8,344 nt of DNA, taken from contig JALSRY010000631.1 in the NCBI GenBank assembly GCA_026984555.1, positions 1-8,344 on the forward strand, in the 5' to 3' direction. Numbering within the stretch: position 1 is the first letter of the stretch; each line of letters begins with the position of its first letter. A model generated the notes under the pieces. The model saw nothing but the letters and a program-made list of their open reading frames with translations. It did no database searches and was not told the DNA's origin. Of the stretch, positions 6,546-8,344 are shown in pieces. The DNA is from Phycisphaerae bacterium. Its GTDB lineage: Bacteria; Planctomycetota; Phycisphaerae; UBA1845; Fen-1342. A program made the position numbers and the translations under genes.

Positions 6546-6553
6546 TTCTCAAC

Positions 6554-8344
6554 ATGATCGCGGAAACGATTCATCGCCTGACCCGACCCACTTTCGCCTG
6601 TATACGCCACACCGCGATCGTGTTGGCTGCCGGTCTGCTCGCCGGCTTGCTCCCCGGGCAAGCGGTTGCGCAGCAGAAAGTTACGATCCAGCCCGCCGGG
6701 CGGTCGAGCTGGCGTCAGATGTACGCGGCCGAGGCGAAAAGGGGCCACGTGCCCCCGGCTCTGCGCCGCAGCCTGCCCCACATGCCCGCGCCACCGCCTC
6801 GCGTGATCCACGCGATCGGCGGACAGCCCCGCGACGGTAAACCAGGCGGCGGGGCGGCCGGCTCGCCGGACAAGTCCAGCCCCTGCCAGACCACGACCGA
6901 CGACCCCACGTTCGGCCGCGACTTCAACGCGCTTCGTAGCAACGGTTTGTGGGAGCCACCCGACACGATGGGTGCCGCCGGCCCCCACCACCTGATGGCG
7001 ATGCTCAACAGCGAAGTGAGCATCAAGGACAAAGACGGCAACGAGTTCAGCAAGGTCGATTTGTCCACCTTCTGGACATGGGGTACCGGCCTCAGCGGCC
7101 TCCCGTTCGATCCCCACCTGATCTACGATTCACTGATCGACCGCTGGATCGCCACCTGCGGCGCCAATCCACAGAGCGCCAACTCAAAGATCTTCTTCGC
7201 GATCAGCGACACCGACGACCCGACCGGCATGTGGACGTTCTACTCGATCCCCGCGGACGCGACCGGCGCCACCTGGGCGGATTTCCCCGGGTTCGGCGTC
7301 AACAACCGCTGGATCGCGATTACCAACAACATGTTCGATCTCGACAACCAGTTTCAGGCGGTCAAGCTGTGGGTAATCGACAAATCCACGGCGCTGGGCG
7401 GAGGACCACTGACGGTTACGGTGTTTGGCCCCGGGTTCGACACCCTCAGTGGGGGTGTGGGATTCACGATGAAACCCGCGCTTACCTTCGACCCGGACGA
7501 GGATACGCTCTACCTGGTCGACAACTTCTGGATGGAAGACGACGGCACGCCGCTGGTACGCCTCTCGCAGCTGACCGGCACCGGCGATGCCCCGGTCTGG
7601 GCGTCCGTGGACGGATCGAGCATCGAGCCCGGCTCCGGTCTCTTTCGCGTCCAGATCCCGTTCGATTTCTTCCAGGAGGATGCCCAGCAGGCGGGCGTCA
7701 ACGGGCCCCTGATCGAAACAAACGACCCGCGCGTGCTCAACGTCGTATTCCGCAACGGCCACTTGTGGTTTACACACACCGGCGGCTACCCCGTCGGCGC
7801 GGTCGACCGGACGGCGGTGCTGTGGTACGAGATCGATCCCACGCGCTTGTCGTCGCCGATCGTCCAGTCCGGGATGATCAAAGGCCACCGCTGGCAACAC
7901 TACATCTTTCCGAGCATCGCGGTCAATTGTGCGAACGACGTCTGCATCGGCTGTTCCTACGCCGCCAACCTGGTTTTCGTTTCGGCGGCCTGGACCGCGC
8001 GTCTCGCCAGCGACCCGCCCGGCACCATGCGCGAGCCGCAAATCTTCAAGGACGGCGTGAGCATGTACACGGGAACCCGTTGGGGCGACTACAGCGCCAC
8101 CGTCGTCGATCCCACGCGCGACCTCGACTTCTGGACCATCCAGGAATTCGCCGGCAGCGGCCAGACCTGGGCCACCCGCTGGGGTGAAATCCGCATCGTC
8201 TCCGATTGCAACGGCAATGGCATCCCCGATGGCGACGACATCGCCAATGGCACGAGCCAGGACTGCGACGGCAACGGCGTTCCCGACGAATGCGACATCG
8301 TCCAGGGCGGCGACTGCAATGGCAACGGCATCCCCGACGCCTGC
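6554..8344 (+). CDS. Large secreted protein with C-terminal calcium-loop repeats (runs off right edge)
   Basis: 597 codons are open to the window end. Residues 1-39 form a signal peptide: basic start, hydrophobic core (about 20-33) and a probable cut after AVA before Gln40. A Pro/Gly-rich linker runs to about 110. The body resembles a widespread class of secreted bacterial proteins, probably beta-propeller-like: PPDTMGAAGP (135-144), FDPHLIYDSLIDRW (185-198), WGDYSATVVDP (510-520) and DFWTIQEF shortly after. Its function is unknown. From residue 551 come repeats with EF-hand-like loops, DCNGNGIPD at 551 and 587 and DCDGNGVPD at 570, spaced 19 and 17 residues; such tails are common in planctomycete exported proteins and presumably bind calcium. 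A short Cys cluster (CANDVCIGC) may form disulfides. The C-terminus lies outside the window, so any anchoring or sorting signal is unseen. Confidence 0.85.
   Translation, partial: MIAETIHRLTRPTFACIRHTAIVLAAGLLAGLLPGQAVAQQKVTIQPAGRSSWRQMYAAEAKRGHVPPALRRSLPHMPAPPPRVIHAIGGQPRDGKPGGGAAGSPDKSSPCQTTTDDPTFGRDFNALRSNGLWEPPDTMGAAGPHHLMAMLNSEVSIKDKDGNEFSKVDLSTFWTWGTGLSGLPFDPHLIYDSLIDRWIATCGANPQSANSKIFFAISDTDDPTGMWTFYSIPADATGATWADFPGFGVNNRWIAITNNMFDLDNQFQAVKLWVIDKSTALGGGPLTVTVFGPGFDTLSGGVGFTMKPALTFDPDEDTLYLVDNFWMEDDGTPLVRLSQLTGTGDAPVWASVDGSSIEPGSGLFRVQIPFDFFQEDAQQAGVNGPLIETNDPRVLNVVFRNGHLWFTHTGGYPVGAVDRTAVLWYEIDPTRLSSPIVQSGMIKGHRWQHYIFPSIAVNCANDVCIGCSYAANLVFVSAAWTARLASDPPGTMREPQIFKDGVSMYTGTRWGDYSATVVDPTRDLDFWTIQEFAGSGQTWATRWGEIRIVSDCNGNGIPDGDDIANGTSQDCDGNGVPDECDIVQGGDCNGNGIPDAC
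8204..8344 (+). repeat. Tandem EF-hand-like calcium-loop repeats within the secreted protein
   Basis: Three units begin at Asp551, Asp570 and Asp587 of the secreted protein. Each has Asp/Asn at loop positions 1, 3, 5 and 9 and Gly at position 6; the first two also show Asp at position 12. At DNA level the units share near-identical blocks around GGCAATGGCATCCCCGA. The third unit is cut by the window edge, so the true copy number is unknown. Confidence 0.75.

Larger units (their letters stand above)
6204..6553. other. Intergenic region between divergent units
   Basis: Besides the minus-strand promoter candidate at 6245-6273, this gap holds an extended -10-like TGCTAGGCT at 6415-6423 on the plus strand, lacking a good -35. 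A strong Shine-Dalgarno-like AAGGAG at 6433-6438 is followed after four bases by GTG 6443, which is in frame with the secreted-protein gene. A start there would place 37 polar residues before the signal peptide, so I prefer ATG 6554. If transcription begins near 6430, the leader is about 120 bases. No RNA gene or riboswitch is recognised. Confidence 0.45.

Noticed and set aside
6439..6840. Open frame starting directly after AAGGAG
   Set aside because: There is no spacing between AAGGAG and its ATG, it overlaps the signal-peptide gene in another frame, and its composition is typical of a shadow frame.
6949..8187. Plus-strand open frame of 412 codons inside the secreted-protein gene
   Set aside because: It is out of frame with the signal peptide, body and repeat tail, and its product is Arg/Gly-rich without domain character.
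8204..8344. CRISPR-like or non-coding tandem repeat
   Set aside because: The repetition is in frame, encodes EF-hand-like loops, and lacks the regular repeat-spacer structure of a CRISPR array.

Overview
The window is uniformly GC-rich, tightly packed bacterial chromosome. Several traits fit a planctomycete-like bacterium, possibly of the Phycisphaerae type: a secreted protein ending in Asp-Cys-Asn-Gly-Asn-Gly calcium-loop repeats, a thrombospondin type-3 repeat protein, and a membrane-anchored sulfatase-fold enzyme. This placement is inference from protein style; no rRNA or other phylogenetic marker is present.

Layout. (1) Positions 1-229, minus strand: the 5' end of a gene for a thrombospondin type-3 repeat protein, cut by the window edge, with a credible sigma70-like promoter at 338-368. 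(2) Positions 564-2463, plus strand: a compact likely operon of three genes, a BtpA-family TIM-barrel protein, a type II thymidine kinase and a thioredoxin-type arsenate reductase (ArsC), with gaps of about 30-40 bases. (3) Positions 2643-4918, plus strand: a membrane-anchored sulfatase/alkaline-phosphatase-superfamily enzyme with Thr where sulfatases carry their Cys/Ser, followed 71 bases later by a cation-dependent O-methyltransferase. A small hairpin lies in the gap before this pair. (4) Positions 4977-6203, minus strand: a two-gene unit of a small TPR protein and a family 2 glycosyltransferase resembling dolichol-phosphate mannose synthase. The two are 15 bases apart and probably translationally coupled. 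(5) Positions 6554-8344, plus strand: a large secreted protein with signal peptide, probable beta-propeller-like body and at least three C-terminal calcium-loop repeats, cut by the right edge.

How the genes work together. Most are single-enzyme housekeeping or accessory functions: nucleotide salvage, arsenate detoxification, lipid-linked sugar synthesis, small-molecule methylation and cell-surface hydrolysis. No clear multi-gene pathway links the blocks. I see no mobile element, CRISPR array, tRNA or rRNA, and no convincing new defence or biosynthetic system. The most interesting items are the threonine-type sulfatase homologue, the BtpA-TK-ArsC grouping, the coupled TPR/glycosyltransferase pair, and the start-site question for the left-edge repeat protein.
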